From NCBI RefSeq assembly GCF_014633365.1, contig NC_068339.1:15647925-15711924 (forward strand): a DNA stretch of 64,000 nt. The letters are read 5' to 3'. Source of the DNA: Diospyros lotus. Taxonomy: Eukaryota; Streptophyta; Magnoliopsida; Ericales; Ebenaceae. Shown in pieces: positions 24,901 through 35,416 of this stretch; positions within the stretch are counted from its first letter, which is position 1, and each line of letters begins with the position of its first letter. The position numbers were made by a program, and so were the translations under genes. Under the pieces are notes generated by a model. That model searched no databases. It saw nothing but the letters and a program-made list of their open reading frames with translations, and was not told the DNA's origin.

Positions 24901-27900
24901 GGTCAAGTGCCGAGGCTGAGTTTAGGGCTATGACCCTCGGTGTGTGTGAACTCCTATGGCTACAAATCATTCTAGAAGATTTGAAGATTCAAATACAACA
25001 CCCCATTAAGCTACTATGTGACAATCAATCAGCAATAAATATTGCTCATAACCAAGTACAACATGACTGGACTAAGCACATTGAGATTGACAAGCATTTT
25101 ATTAAAAGAAATTGAATCAGGATTGCTACAAATCTCCTATGTTTCATTCAATCAACAGGTGGCAGATCTTCTTACTAAAGGGTTGGCGATTAAGTGATTT
25201 GAGGAGCTAGTAGGCAAGCTAGGAATGGTAGATATTCATTCACTAGCTTGATGGGAAGTGTTGAAGTATACGAAGAGATAGAGATAACAACAAGATAACA
25301 GAAAACAGCAAGATAACAGCAACCGATGATCAAGTTTGACTAGAGATAGAGATAGCTTGACTAGAGATAAAGTTTAGAGTGTTTGTTATTTTATTTATCC
25401 TTATTGTACATTCAAATATTGTTGTAATCTAGTCCTAGATATTAGGAATGTAATCTAGAGAATAGGAATGTAATCTAGTTCTAAATTTTAGGAGAATTCT
25501 TAGAAAACCTCTTGTATAAATATTTTCATTCATATCAATAAAACTTAAGGAATACTGTTTCCTTTTCTTCTACAAAATCAAGTGCAAATTAACCTTCCTT
25601 TACTTATAAAACCCAAACCTAGATGTTTTCCGTAACAAGAGTCCACTGAAATTTCAAATCATAGTCATCAATGATCACAAGTTTTTCTAAGTTGTTGTAT
25701 GGAATGAGGTCACTGGATTGCTAGCTCCTTTTCTTTCATAAATTCATCTCTCTCCCAAAAAGATATCTAGTTTGTAGAACTAATAATTGAATACTCCTGG
25801 ATTAGTGTCTCCTCTAAGAATGCTTGCTGAAATCTTCATTCATCTATTCTCTAGATTACGATGGAAGAATTGCTATCTTTTACTTGATGGGGCTTTTAGT
25901 TGAGTGAATGAGCCTAATATTCTGACGAGATATTGCACTTGGTAGTGTAGACTGGAATGGCTGTCTGAAAAAATCTAGATAGAGGTATTTTAAGTATTTA
26001 CTCAATTTGCATCGCTTGATTTTGAGAAACCTTAAAGGTCATGTTGTAATAATTGGCACCTTCTAGCCTCCATGTCAAGTTAAGGTTCCCCCAATACTTC
26101 CATGGAGTGGGTCAGAAAAGCTAATAACTGTTGCTCTGAACAAAATATCATCTTTGTAATAAGGCTAACTTGATATTTTATTTTAGTGTAAAACTTTGGT
26201 TACATTTTCTTTGACTTCCGACTGTATGATGGATTTCTCAACTAGTTTCAGTGATATTTTTTTTCCTCTTTTAGATTGAGGTCAGCATATTTAGAAGTTA
26301 CTCTCTCAAAGCATCAAGTTTATCTATCCAGTGATGACCTGCTTGGCTGAGTTATAGTTGCCTTCTTTGTTATGTTTCTATAGCAAGCTTTGGTGGGTGA
26401 GGGATCAGGTGAGGAGCAGCTTTTTTCATCAGAAAGTAACTCAGGGAAAGATGGCATCACTAGTGAACTTGATAGCTATTTACGAAGGCTAAAGGTATCC
26501 ATGCTGTTATTGATGCTCATCTCTCCATCTCTGCCTTTTATCATACTTATTCGCTTACTTCTATTTGCATCTGTGATTTTGCCATTTTTGTTGGCAAATG
26601 AAAGATATTTATTTGGTTTGTAAATTTGAATGATTCTTCACTCGCTCTGAAAAGCTGAAGAAGCAAACATTCTGAGATGTGTCTAATCACATTACATAAT
26701 GCAAATATTGGCTGATCTTAAACTTGAGCCGCAAACAGATGATAGCTATTGTAAGAACCAGTTTGACCAATATGTGAGTATATGCTAGTAAACAAATGGG
26801 CCAATTATGCAAATACTAGCTGTAGTTTACTTGAGTTTTATTTTGACCCTTGTAGTGTTGTTTTTACCACATTTCATAAGCATGCAAATCTAGTCCAATT
26901 GATAACATTTCTAATAAATTGGAACAAAAATGGGTGGTGGAGGAAAGGTGAGTTGAATAAACAGGAGGACTGTGGTGAGTTGGTGGAGACAAGGATGAGG
27001 GGATGGTCCGGTGGTGTATTGGTGAAGAGGAAGAGGAAGTGGGGAGGGGCATGATAGTGGTGGAAGGTGGTGCTAATGGTGGGTGAAATCATGAATAGAG
27101 ATAGAGAAAGTACAGGTGGTGCCAATGTGGTTGGTTTTTGGTATGAGTATTTATGGAATAGGTTTTAGTGTTTGTTTATGGTGATATGAAGGGCTTATGA
27201 TTGTTGGTATTATGACATTGCAATTATACTATTTTACCAGACTTATGTGGCCCATAAGGACTTTTTTGTGCAGTTGTTAATGAATATCATCAATTGGGCT
27301 AAATTTTACAAGTTTAGGAAAATTAAAAGTTCCAGAGTGGTCCAATTGAATCCATACAGACCAAATGAAATTTTGAAGCAAACTATAAGGACTGTTAGTA
27401 TAATCAGTATAATTGATTTCTTCTCCAACATTTTGAATGTGTCTTTTTTGTGTAGGCCGGGCTCACTGAAGGTGAACCTTGAGGCATTGTTTTATTCTTT
27501 ATTTTTATTCATTTTAAAGGCTGCCCGATGCCTAGATATTCTCATGCAGGCAATGTATGCATAAAGAGCCCAAGGATTTTTACTTGGGTTCTTCCCAGAT
27601 CCCATCTTTTTTTCTTGATCCAATCCATAGAACTACTTTGCAGTGACCCACCGCCTTTCGACATATAGAGTCTCTTCTACTCGATCTCTCCCCTCCGAGA
27701 CCTTCAATAACCAAGCCCCTGACATGGAAGATCCAAAACGAAGCAGATGAGTAGACCATAGATATGAACTTTAGACCACCAGAGTTAACGGCCAATTTTC
27801 CTAAGTTTACCTTTAACTGATCCTCCTTTAAATCAGATAACACAACAATGAAAATCTAGTTTCCTAGCACTTCCCCTCAACAGGGTAATATACTTTGAGC

Positions 27901-30900
27901 ATAAAGTAGGTGGAATATCATTAAATTCATATGCCTACTTTTATAAGTTGTCATTACATTTAAATGGGTCGCCATGAAAATTTCCCCCTGATTTAGGTTG
28001 TCCATTTCACTGTCATCTGAAGTACCGTACAAGTTGAGTTGCCCATTTCCTGTTTCATTGGCTGATTCTCATCCGTGTATGGACAAGGTGGAAGTATTGG
28101 AATGTTGATGTAGTAGCTGATAAGTAAAATTTATCTTCAAAATTTTGTGCTATATTTTCTTCTCAATTGTGTACTTGTTTGCTTTATATTTTGATTTAAT
28201 TGATAGTTGGGCTAGTGTTTCGAGTGAGAGTACGAGCACTAGAGAGCAGAATAATTAATTGCTAGCTCAGCTGGAGAAGTGTTGTTTTTCCAGGCTTGAG
28301 CTCGGGTGCATTAGGCTGTTGCCATTTGAGCAAAGTTGGCTTTATAATTCAGAATATCAGCATCATATTGACTGTTCTTAGTTCTTACTGCAGTAGCATC
28401 AATGTTTGAACTCAAATGATTTCAAATTTGCCAACTTTTAACATGTTCAAGTTTAATTATTTCTTGCAAATTTTTGCAAAATTATCCAGTAATATTGATT
28501 TCTTTTTCCCCCATTTCTGTCAGCAGGATCAGTATGGATTGCCGTGTTCTTTGTCAGAAATTGGATTGAGCCCCAGTATAAACAGATTTCAAGTAACTTT
28601 ATTTCTACTCCTAGAGTATTATATGTTGATCTAGGATATTTTTCTTTTGCCTCCAAAAGAAACAATAAACGTGTAGCTTTATGCATGCTTGAAGGTTGAC
28701 TGAGGGAATAATAGGGAAGGAGATGTGAGGCAATTGCACTGGTTCATTTGCACATAATGGACTTTCATATAACAGGTGCATCACACCAGTGAAAGGCGTT
28801 CAAAGACTTATCTGTTCTGAAATCCAATTCTAAACCATTAAATTAAGAATTATTATTATTATTATCCTTTTTTTGCGTGCACATGCTTGTGCGTTTTGGG
28901 AAAGAAATAACATGTAAATTTTTATAGTAACATAGCTCCAAAAGTCAAATCTGTTCACACCCTATGTTCATCTCCAAGTGTGGCACCAATAGAAGAAGAC
29001 ATATTGATACCTTTGTAAAAATTCCTCTAATAATCCGAGTGTCTGTGACACTCGGATTATAGTTTGGGATAAGTAATATTGGTACATTAGTGAAACTGAA
29101 GTTAATCAAATAATTAGATCCATTAGGGTTAAATGAATATTGGTAACTGAGCTTGTTAGAAAACCTTTATGTAACTCATAACTAAATTATAGAAATACCC
29201 ATAACAGATAGAGAATAAGAAATGAATTATTAGCAACTATAAGACCTTGTTACAATCTCCGTTTCCCCCCTTACCCTCCTAGTATTCTTCTTGGCATGTA
29301 TTATATCCATACATGCATGTATATTACTCCTTATATTAAGGGATGCATTATATGCAAATGTGACTAATTCAGCCTCAAGGTGCATCTGACATTGCAAAAA
29401 AGGTTGCAGAGTTACATGTTCGAAGAAAATCTTCTGTAATCTCTAGCTATTGATGTACTGTTAAATTTTAACAGTAGAAGTACCTGCAGTTCTGTGGAAG
29501 GAAAAGAAAAGCCAGTGTGGCGTGCAATTTTCCTGTTCTTTATGAAGTGCCTAATGTGTACATTGCTTTGTGTCTGACTTTGCTCTCTGTCTTGGTTAAG
29601 GGTAGTTAAAATTTTTTACTTTGCTTCTGTTGCAAGTAAGTTTGCTTGTTTTTATTAATATTCTTATATGACATCTTTTTCTGTTAGGTGCTCGATGCAT
29701 TGGTCAGTCTTTTCTGCAGGTCAAATATTTCTGCAGAAACATTATGGGATGGTGGTTGGCTTTTGCGCCAGTTGCTTCCTTATAGTGAGGCGGAGTTTAA
29801 TAGCTATCATCTCAAATTGCTCAAAGTAAGTAGTATCCTAAACATCCAGGACTACTCCATCACATAAATCCCCCTATCTTATTTGTTTTGTTTCCGAGTA
29901 CCTTTTATTATGTAGTGCACATATATATATATATATATAGTCTTGTAGTTTCTGTTGAAAAACAGGCTTATTTAACACAATTTCTGTCTTAAATTTCTTC
30001 AAACGTGGTGTATTTGATACTGAAGGATTATGGTCTGTGTTTCCTCAATTGACTTGTGTTCTTTTATTGAATTAATGGTCAGCCTGTATTGCATTATTCA
30101 TTTTCTTAATCACATTGCATATTTTGTAAACATTATGGTGATCTTCATTTGTCGTAAACAACAATATTGATTGATGAACAAGAAAGAGACTGAAAAAACC
30201 TAGGCTATCAATCTCATCAAGGAAATCATCTATGAACAAGGCAAAAAGGGACAGATGAAAAGAGGAATCCTCTTTAACCACATTAAGAGGTGAAGGAGTT
30301 TTCTGCTATTGGGCCTTCTCCCTCAAAAGCTTTTCTGTTTCTGTTCTGATATTGTTCGTAACAGTTCTATGTCTCCTCCTTTAGACAATTACATGACCAA
30401 GAGTGTAAGAGATTTGAAACTGAAATCAGCACCATAAACATACACAGAATTAGGCTCAGAACTGGTGCACCAAAGGGCAATGTAGAAGTAGGTGATCCAC
30501 TGATTCCCTGATCGTCTTGTGCACATTAAGCACTATTTGGCTAAAAATGTCTCATCTTCCTAAGATCATCAATAGAAGGATGCAATCATGTTACACAGTT
30601 CAAATAGAAATCAGCTACCTGGTGGAGATAAAGTGTTTAATTATTTTACAATTTCACAATTTTAGTTATTTTAGAATTTTAGTTATGTAGGAATCTAGAA
30701 GATACCTCACAAGTATAAAGATTATTTTTCTTATAGGTTTTCTCTGCTTGTTCTTCTCTATATTTCTTTTCTATTTTTCTCTTCATCATTCTAAGCCATT
30801 TTTCTCTTCATCTCCACCTGTCGTATTTGTTACCAAAGAACTGGCAACAAGGAACAAAATTCTTGGATGCCTTGTGTTGAAAATGGGAATGGAGTAAAAA

Positions 30901-33900
30901 CTTGAACCAAATACTTAGTTGAAGAACCTTTGTGGCCCAGCTTCAACCAAAAACTTGAAGAACTTTTGTGGGTGTCAAGAGATATTGCCTCCGGAGGAAT
31001 TAAACTACTTGCTGGAGTGGGAGCTTTCACTTTCTATTTTATAGATGATAATTAATTTCCATGATTATTTGTTGACTGCATAACTTGATGGTGGATAACC
31101 GCTCTCACTGTTTGCTTTGTCTGTTGCCATCCTTCCTACACTTAGTTGCCTTGAGATGGACATCTTGTCTTTTTGAATATAGTTTCTTTCTTAAAGATAT
31201 TATAAGTAATATTTGGAATGTTTAGTAGTTAATGATTAGTAAAGCACAAGTTGTTAAAACATCCAACCAGCTGTAAAATTTGAAACTTATACAGCTGGAA
31301 ATGCAATGCGCATTTTTTGAACCTTGTTTCGGTTTGTGATTAAAGCTAACCTTAAGGAGAGATACGCAAAGGTGTTCAAGTGAATCCATTGTCTTGCCTG
31401 CCTTTAAAATCCTTCTGAGCTTCCAAGATTCTTTTCAAAGTATCTGTACTTGCATTCAGCCGACCCCACCTAGTGGGATTAAGGCTATGATTGTTGTTGT
31501 TGATCTGTACTTGGATTTAACTTCTTCAAAGATATTTGTGAAGTAGACAGGTCAGTTTCAAGTTTTGTAATGTCCTAAGTTTTCATCCATCTTAGCAAAC
31601 ACAATTATTTTTCCACTTTTCACATTCTGTCTGACGTGATAGTTCTGTGAGTTTTTTTAGTTTACTAACTTTGACAAGTGACACTTCCAAGTCTGGTTTT
31701 ATGACATCCCTTTCTTTTTCAATGAAATTTAATTTTTCCTGTGAATTAATGCTGCTCTCTTTAATCTTAAAACTTTCCTTGGATAGTTTGGCACATTCTT
31801 TATGAATAGTGGTTGTTTTTCATCAGACTCAAGAGTCATCAGTCTTGTCAAGCACAGATTAAGTAGACTCATGTACAGATAACATAAAGAACTGTAAAAT
31901 TACCCAAGCCTTACTCGTATTATGTCTACAAGTGTCATCACCATCTGAATAATTCTAAGCCACATTGTTCAGTTCACATTTCTTCTTCCTTTCATTTGCA
32001 CACTGTAGACAAGTCTGAAGGTTTCCTTGTAAATGAACAGATGTTTTAAAGTTCATCACATCATTGTATAAAAACCCTTTTACGCTAAAAGATTTGATTG
32101 TTGACATATGTGCCTTTTGGATTGTTGTTTCTCATCAGTGAGTGGTGTTCCTGGAAACTTGAACTCATCTTCACCTCCTTTCCTCCTAACCACTACTGCT
32201 GATATGATGTTCTAGATAAGGATAATAACAATTGCTCTTGAAATGGCGTATAAAAAAAATTATCATCTCCTAGTTCATGTCTCACATCTGCAGGCTATAC
32301 AGTCCATGAGTTGCATCTTTAACTTAATTTTTCTCACTATTTTCAGGATGGCTGATTGTTTTTTAATTGCATATTGACATGTTAGCCTCTTCATGCATAG
32401 GATTCGTACCAGAATTGTACTAGTGGCCTTCTTGGGGAGACTAGAGGAACTTGGTGTGACCTACTTGTAACACTCCTCTGTGATGATTGGAAGAAGTGTA
32501 AAAAAGGTATTCAGCTTTGCTACCATAAATAAAAATGTACTAAAATTTTCTTTAATAGAAGTATGTTGACCTGTGAAATTTTATTTGTAGCAATTGAGGC
32601 TTCATCCCCTCAGAGAGAGCCCAAGTGCTTGCTATTCCCATCCCGGCAGTGCTCATACACAGGTATGGAAAATTGAAGGAATTGAAGTTTTAGCATAAAA
32701 ATATTAAAATTAGCACCCCCCTGGGCCCCCTTCCCTCTAAAATTGTTGTATATGGTTGGGCATTGACAATAGTATGTCCTGCAGGACCTACATTGGGTGA
32801 ATCATCCTTTACTGCTGGAGAAAGATTGTATGAGTTGGTGAAGGTTGTCTCTAAACTCCATATTTACCAATTTGTTCTACAGAATCACAAAAATAATCCA
32901 GTAATTCTTGATCCTACAACCTTTATGCCATGTGGCCACAATGGATCTAGGAATTCACTGCTGGTTTCTATCTGTCCACCTTTTTATTTTGGATGTGCAT
33001 TAATCTAGGGAAAGATTATTAATGGTGAAGCAAGCAGGTATTTTAGTCCATATCCTATTCTTTATTTCAAAAAGTTAGAGAATTGATTAAAACCATATGA
33101 CAGTTCAAAAAATATTCAATCATAAAATATTAATTGGTTAACTACTTAACAAATCACCGACATGTGATTAACATACAAAATCAATCTCTTCTGGGGGCAG
33201 CAGCATCCATGGTTATAGAGGAAGTGTGTTATGCAGGATAATAAATCAAGATCAATCATTGTGAAAAATTTTCTGCAATTCTTCATTAATGGACAATGGG
33301 TTTTATGGAGGGTTCACTTATGATCTTTGAAGGATTGTAATAAATAACTAAGAGACATAAGTTGATAGTGGCGGAATTTTATGATCTTATATTTTTATAC
33401 AACAACAACAACAACAATATCCAGTCTTTATTCCACTATGTGGGGTCGACTACATGAATTCTAGACTTCCATGTATTTCTATCTTTTGTCATATCTTCAT
33501 TGAGATCCATACACTTCATATCAAACTTTAATGTCTCTCCCAAAGTCTTCTTAGGTCTGCCTCTACCTCTTTTTATATTTTTATATTTATTGTAAATATT
33601 GGAGAGGTAAAAGTTGATCCACTAACCTCATCCTGAAATGCCACTGTCACAAAATAAAAAATAAAAACCGGCCTCAAGTTCGTGCTTTTGTTTATCACAC
33701 ATTCATTTTGTGTCTATTAATGTTTTCTAGTGTCTGTTATTGCTGTTGTTATTTATCTTTTGATTTCAGTAGTTGTTGACATGGTGTGCATTTTAGGTGT
33801 TTGTACTTCTTTATCAACTACGGACTTTCTCTGTTGGTGGAGCTTTGCCTGATCAACCACCTATCCAGTTGCCAACTGATGTCCCCGAGAAGTATCGAGC

Positions 33901-35216
33901 CAAAAGCGCAGGCCTGGATGGTTTCAGTCCAAAACCAGGTGTTGAATTAAAGCTTGGTATGTTCTCCCTCTTGTTCTTATGATAGGAGCTATACACTATT
34001 TCCTATTTTGACTGGTGAATGCGTCTATCTATAGGGCACCATATACGTGTCTTTGTTTATTAAATGGCTCTTAACTTATCTTAAAATCAAATCATTCTTT
34101 GGATTTCTTGAGGAAATGACTGTTCACTTTGGTTGCTAAATCATTTTTTTCTCTCACTTTAATCTTCCACGGCTGCTATTCAGTTGATGCAGTGCCCTGT
34201 AGAATTTCATTTGAGAGAGGTAAAGAACGCCATTTATGCTTCCTAGCATTGTCTGTTGGCACATCTGGGTGGATTCTTCTTGCTGAAGAATTACCATTGA
34301 AACAGCATTATGGAGTTGTTCGTGTTACTGCACCTTTGGCTGGCTGTAATGTAAGGTCCCTATCCTTTTCAATAATTGTCAATTAGCAAGCTTCTTATAT
34401 TTAACCAAAACAGAGTCATGCCACCTATTTTTTATTATTATTGAATTCTTTGCACGTCTAGGCTGAAAAGCTAATCTATTGTTGCTCGAAACTAGTGGGG
34501 CCAGTAAAAAATCAGATGATTTAGGGTCTAGAAGCTGGGACAATTGCACTTAAAGAGGCATAGCTGTACTACCATGGACGCACTGTTTTGGTCTCCTCTC
34601 GGCATCCCATTTTGAACTTTTTTCTATAAATTGTCATGGTCAAAATTGTGTCGGAAACTATTCCATACCACTCTTATCTATTAAGCTTCAGTACAATGTT
34701 TTCACTATCGTGGTCCTGCTCTATGCTAGATATTCTTGCCTAAAACATTGTCATATCATACCTAAATGTCTCGCACCAAATTTTTCTTGGTCTTCCTCTA
34801 CCCATCTCTTTCACTAATACTTATTCCTCTGTTGGTGTAAAATCATTATATTAGCTGATCCTGAAACGCATAGGACCAATGATATAGACTTGACTCTGAC
34901 TCTATGCCTTCAGCCAAGAATAGACGAAAAACATTTAAGATGGTTGCACCTTCGGATCCGCCCAACCACCTTTCCATTCAGGGATACCGCTAAATGTGCT
35001 ACCCAAGGAAAGCTCAAGACAAATACTTTGGTTGATGGGAGATGGACCCTGGCATTTAGGGATGAGGTTTCCTGCAAATCTGCCATGTCTATGATTATTG
35101 AAGAGATGAATTCACAAAGCACTGAGGTGGAGAGAAGACTAAAAACTTTGCTTGACCATGGACATGGAGCGGGGGAAAATTTATCAAACCCACCTTCAAG
35201 TACTCAGCGTCTGTAA
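9971..35216 (+). CDS. TT9: CLEC16A-like protein GFS9/TT9, 20 coding exons, 832 aa
   Basis: Coding exons: 9971-10026, 13579-13630, 13764-13840, 13926-14059, 14170-14266, 14438-14495, 16790-16898, 16998-17121, 17207-17393, 17553-17881, 18679-18767, 18836-18906, 26384-26494, 29688-29825, 32401-32506, 32591-32662, 32785-32843, 33797-33956, 34184-34350, 34914-35216. All introns are GT-AG, every phase joins, and the total is 2499 nt including the stop. The protein starts [19 protein letters not shown]. An FPL-type N-terminal region follows (residues ~20-200, with [16 protein letters not shown] and [18 protein letters not shown]), diagnostic of CLEC16A/Ema proteins. Arabidopsis GFS9/TT9 is a Golgi-associated peripheral membrane protein needed for vacuolar transport and seed-coat flavonoid accumulation. 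Later conserved blocks include [20 protein letters not shown] and [19 protein letters not shown]. Length is close to that of the Arabidopsis protein as I recall it. No stop or frameshift breaks the gene. Introns 1, 6, 12, 13 and 14 exceed 2 kb, and intron 12 carries a whole copia element. Confidence 0.95.
11149..11612 (+). pseudogene. RTE-type LINE reverse transcriptase C-terminal remnant (GFS9/TT9 intron 1)
   Basis: Translation with several stops and shifts gives the typical order of plant RTE LINE ends: a GIECWVV block (normally G-x-E-C-W), QHVQ, a KNKVI block, a GSERPKKI block (normally GRGRPKK) and ARIYIANS (normally RIxVADP). It is heavily decayed and same-sense with the host gene. Confidence 0.7.
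12540..12720 (+). pseudogene. L1-type LINE C-terminal zf-RVT remnant (GFS9/TT9 intron 1)
   Basis: The frame holds [20 protein letters not shown] followed by NHLLLHL. This is the characteristic C-x2-C...H-L-L-L-H zinc-binding motif at the end of plant L1 LINE reverse transcriptases; the final Cys is already lost. The flanking sequence has no further match I can read. Confidence 0.65.
19413..19652. mobile_element. Tourist-like MITE, 234 bp, in GFS9/TT9 intron 12
   Basis: The element at 19416-19649 has inverted ends (GGTAGCATTTGTTAA left, TTAACAAACACTACC right, two mismatches). It is flanked by a TTA duplication at 19413-19415 and 19650-19652. A three-base TTA/TAA duplication is the mark of PIF/Harbinger insertions, so this is a Tourist-type non-autonomous element. 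It has no coding capacity. Confidence 0.7.
20071..20139. repeat. Inverted repeat next to the G24 run
   Basis: GATCTGGATTGCATTCC at 20071-20087 is mirrored by GGAATGCGCAATCCAGATC at 20121-20139, identical except for a two-base insertion. A second, smaller inverted pair (AACCATGATCTGGA / TCCAGATCGTGGTT) overlaps the right arm. The arms could fold into alternative hairpins. Confidence 0.8.
20155..20178 (+). repeat. Homopolymer of 24 G in intron 12
   Basis: A run of 24 consecutive G is flanked by GCGCC on the left and CGCGC on the right, in otherwise AT-rich intron DNA. It could form a G-quadruplex. The exact length may be unreliable, since homopolymers are error-prone in sequencing. Confidence 0.9.
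20312..20609 (+). repeat. 5' LTR of the intronic copia element
   Basis: This 298-bp LTR starts TGTTGAAGTATACG and ends TTCTTCTACA, with TG...CA termini. It contains CTTGTTTAAATATTTTC where the 3' LTR has CTTGTATAAATATTTTC, so the TATA box is intact only in the 3' copy. AATAAA near 20573 may act as a poly(A) signal. Confidence 0.96.
20610..20621 (+). other. Primer-binding site of the intronic copia element
   Basis: TGGTATCAGAGC directly follows the 5' LTR with no spacer. It is complementary to the 3' end of plant initiator Met tRNA. Confidence 0.95.
20768..21780 (+). pseudogene. Copia gag remnant
   Basis: The frame opens [12 protein letters not shown] and keeps the copia Gag core ([45 protein letters not shown]). 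A zinc knuckle of the form C-x2-C-x4-H-x4-C ([14 protein letters not shown]) lies near 21577-21618. The frame shifts near 21115-21125, and stops occur at 21319-21321 and 21571-21573. Gag would coat the element's RNA in virus-like particles; this copy cannot make it. Confidence 0.9.
21849..25200 (+). pseudogene. Copia pol remnant (protease, integrase, RT, RNase H)
   Basis: Order of recognisable domains: protease motif at about 21955 ([10 protein letters not shown], where the active-site DSG has become DSR); GAG-pre-integrase ([11 protein letters not shown]); integrase core ([27 protein letters not shown]). RT follows, with [26 protein letters not shown] and the catalytic YVDD at 24297-24308. 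RNase H lies near 24780-25100 ([23 protein letters not shown]). Stops interrupt it at 22860-22862, near 22986, 24036-24038, near 24170, 24579-24581 and 25113-25115, so no polyprotein is possible. Confidence 0.93.
25248..25258 (+). other. Polypurine-tract region of the intronic copia element
   Basis: CTTGATGGGAAG immediately precedes the 3' LTR, where the plus-strand primer is expected. Only GGGAAG is purine-rich, which is typical of small copia elements. Confidence 0.6.
25259..25574 (+). repeat. 3' LTR of the intronic copia element
   Basis: This 316-bp LTR starts TGTTGAAGTATACG and ends TTCTTCTACA. Relative to the 5' LTR it has an extra 18-bp copy of an ATAACAG-type unit near 25302-25319 and six base changes. 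It carries TATAAATATTTTC near 25514 and AATAAA near 25538, so it could drive or end transcripts inside the host intron. Confidence 0.96.
29030..29060. repeat. Perfect 14-bp inverted repeat, 3-nt loop
   Basis: ATAATCCGAGTGTC at 29030-29043 and GACACTCGGATTAT at 29047-29060 are exact reverse complements with TGT between. It lies in GFS9/TT9 intron 13. It could be the core of a decayed foldback element; no flanking duplication is evident. Confidence 0.9.
30420..30620 (-). pseudogene. L1-type LINE zf-RVT remnant (GFS9/TT9 intron 14)
   Basis: On the minus strand, frames within the segment give a CLMC block and then, after a frameshift, [12 protein letters not shown], the zinc-binding end of a plant L1 LINE reverse transcriptase. 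It is inverted relative to the host gene and badly decayed. Confidence 0.6.
31456..31502 (+). mobile_element. RTE LINE (or derived SINE) 3'-tail fragment
   Basis: CGACCCCACCTAGTGGGATT followed by AAGGCTATGATTGTTGTTG is the well-known 3' end of plant RTE LINEs and of SINEs that borrow it, including the (TTG)n tail. It stands isolated in intron 14. Confidence 0.7.
33391..33575 (-). pseudogene. RTE LINE 3' end in reverse (GFS9/TT9 intron 17)
   Basis: Minus-strand translation reads [20 protein letters not shown] and then [15 protein letters not shown] without a stop. The conserved non-coding GGGGTCGAC...CCACTATGTGG end follows, then a (CAA)n tract (plus-strand view) at about 33400-33417. It is less decayed than the other RTE pieces here. 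Confidence 0.8.
34650..34815 (-). pseudogene. RTE LINE fragment in reverse (GFS9/TT9 intron 19)
   Basis: On the minus strand a [12 protein letters not shown] block is readable near 34770-34806, matching the conserved GRGRPKKTW motif of RTE elements. The rest is too diverged to read reliably. Confidence 0.55.
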
Positions 35217-35379
35217 GTTATGTGCCAGTTTGAGTTCCCACCCATAATATAATAGCTTCACGTTATGGGATGGTAATGTATTTTGAGGGCCCAACCTCTT
35301 GTATATGTCGAGTGAGAAACCGTAGGCATACAAATGTAAATTAGAGTATGCAGTTAGTTCCATTCTTTGTACATTAATT

Positions 35380-35416
<37 letters not shown>

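Larger units (their letters stand above)
20307..25579 (+). mobile_element. Complete but decayed Ty1/copia retrotransposon nested in GFS9/TT9 intron 12
   Basis: The element spans 20312-25574 (5263 bp). It is flanked by a five-base duplication AAATC (20307-20311 and 25575-25579). It has two LTRs (298 and 316 bp), a Met-tRNA primer-binding site, gag with a zinc knuckle, then protease, integrase, reverse transcriptase and RNase H in copia order. It lies in the same orientation as the host gene. The two LTRs differ by 6 substitutions in about 298 aligned bases plus one 18-bp repeat-unit insertion, so insertion was fairly recent. The coding region nevertheless carries many stops and at least one frameshift, so it cannot be autonomous. 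The small size and short LTRs suggest an Ale/Ivana-like lineage, but that is a guess. Confidence 0.96.

Noticed and set aside
27580..27843. 87-aa minus-strand frame in GFS9/TT9 intron 13
   Set aside because: Could be a decayed retroelement piece, but I could not identify any diagnostic motif.
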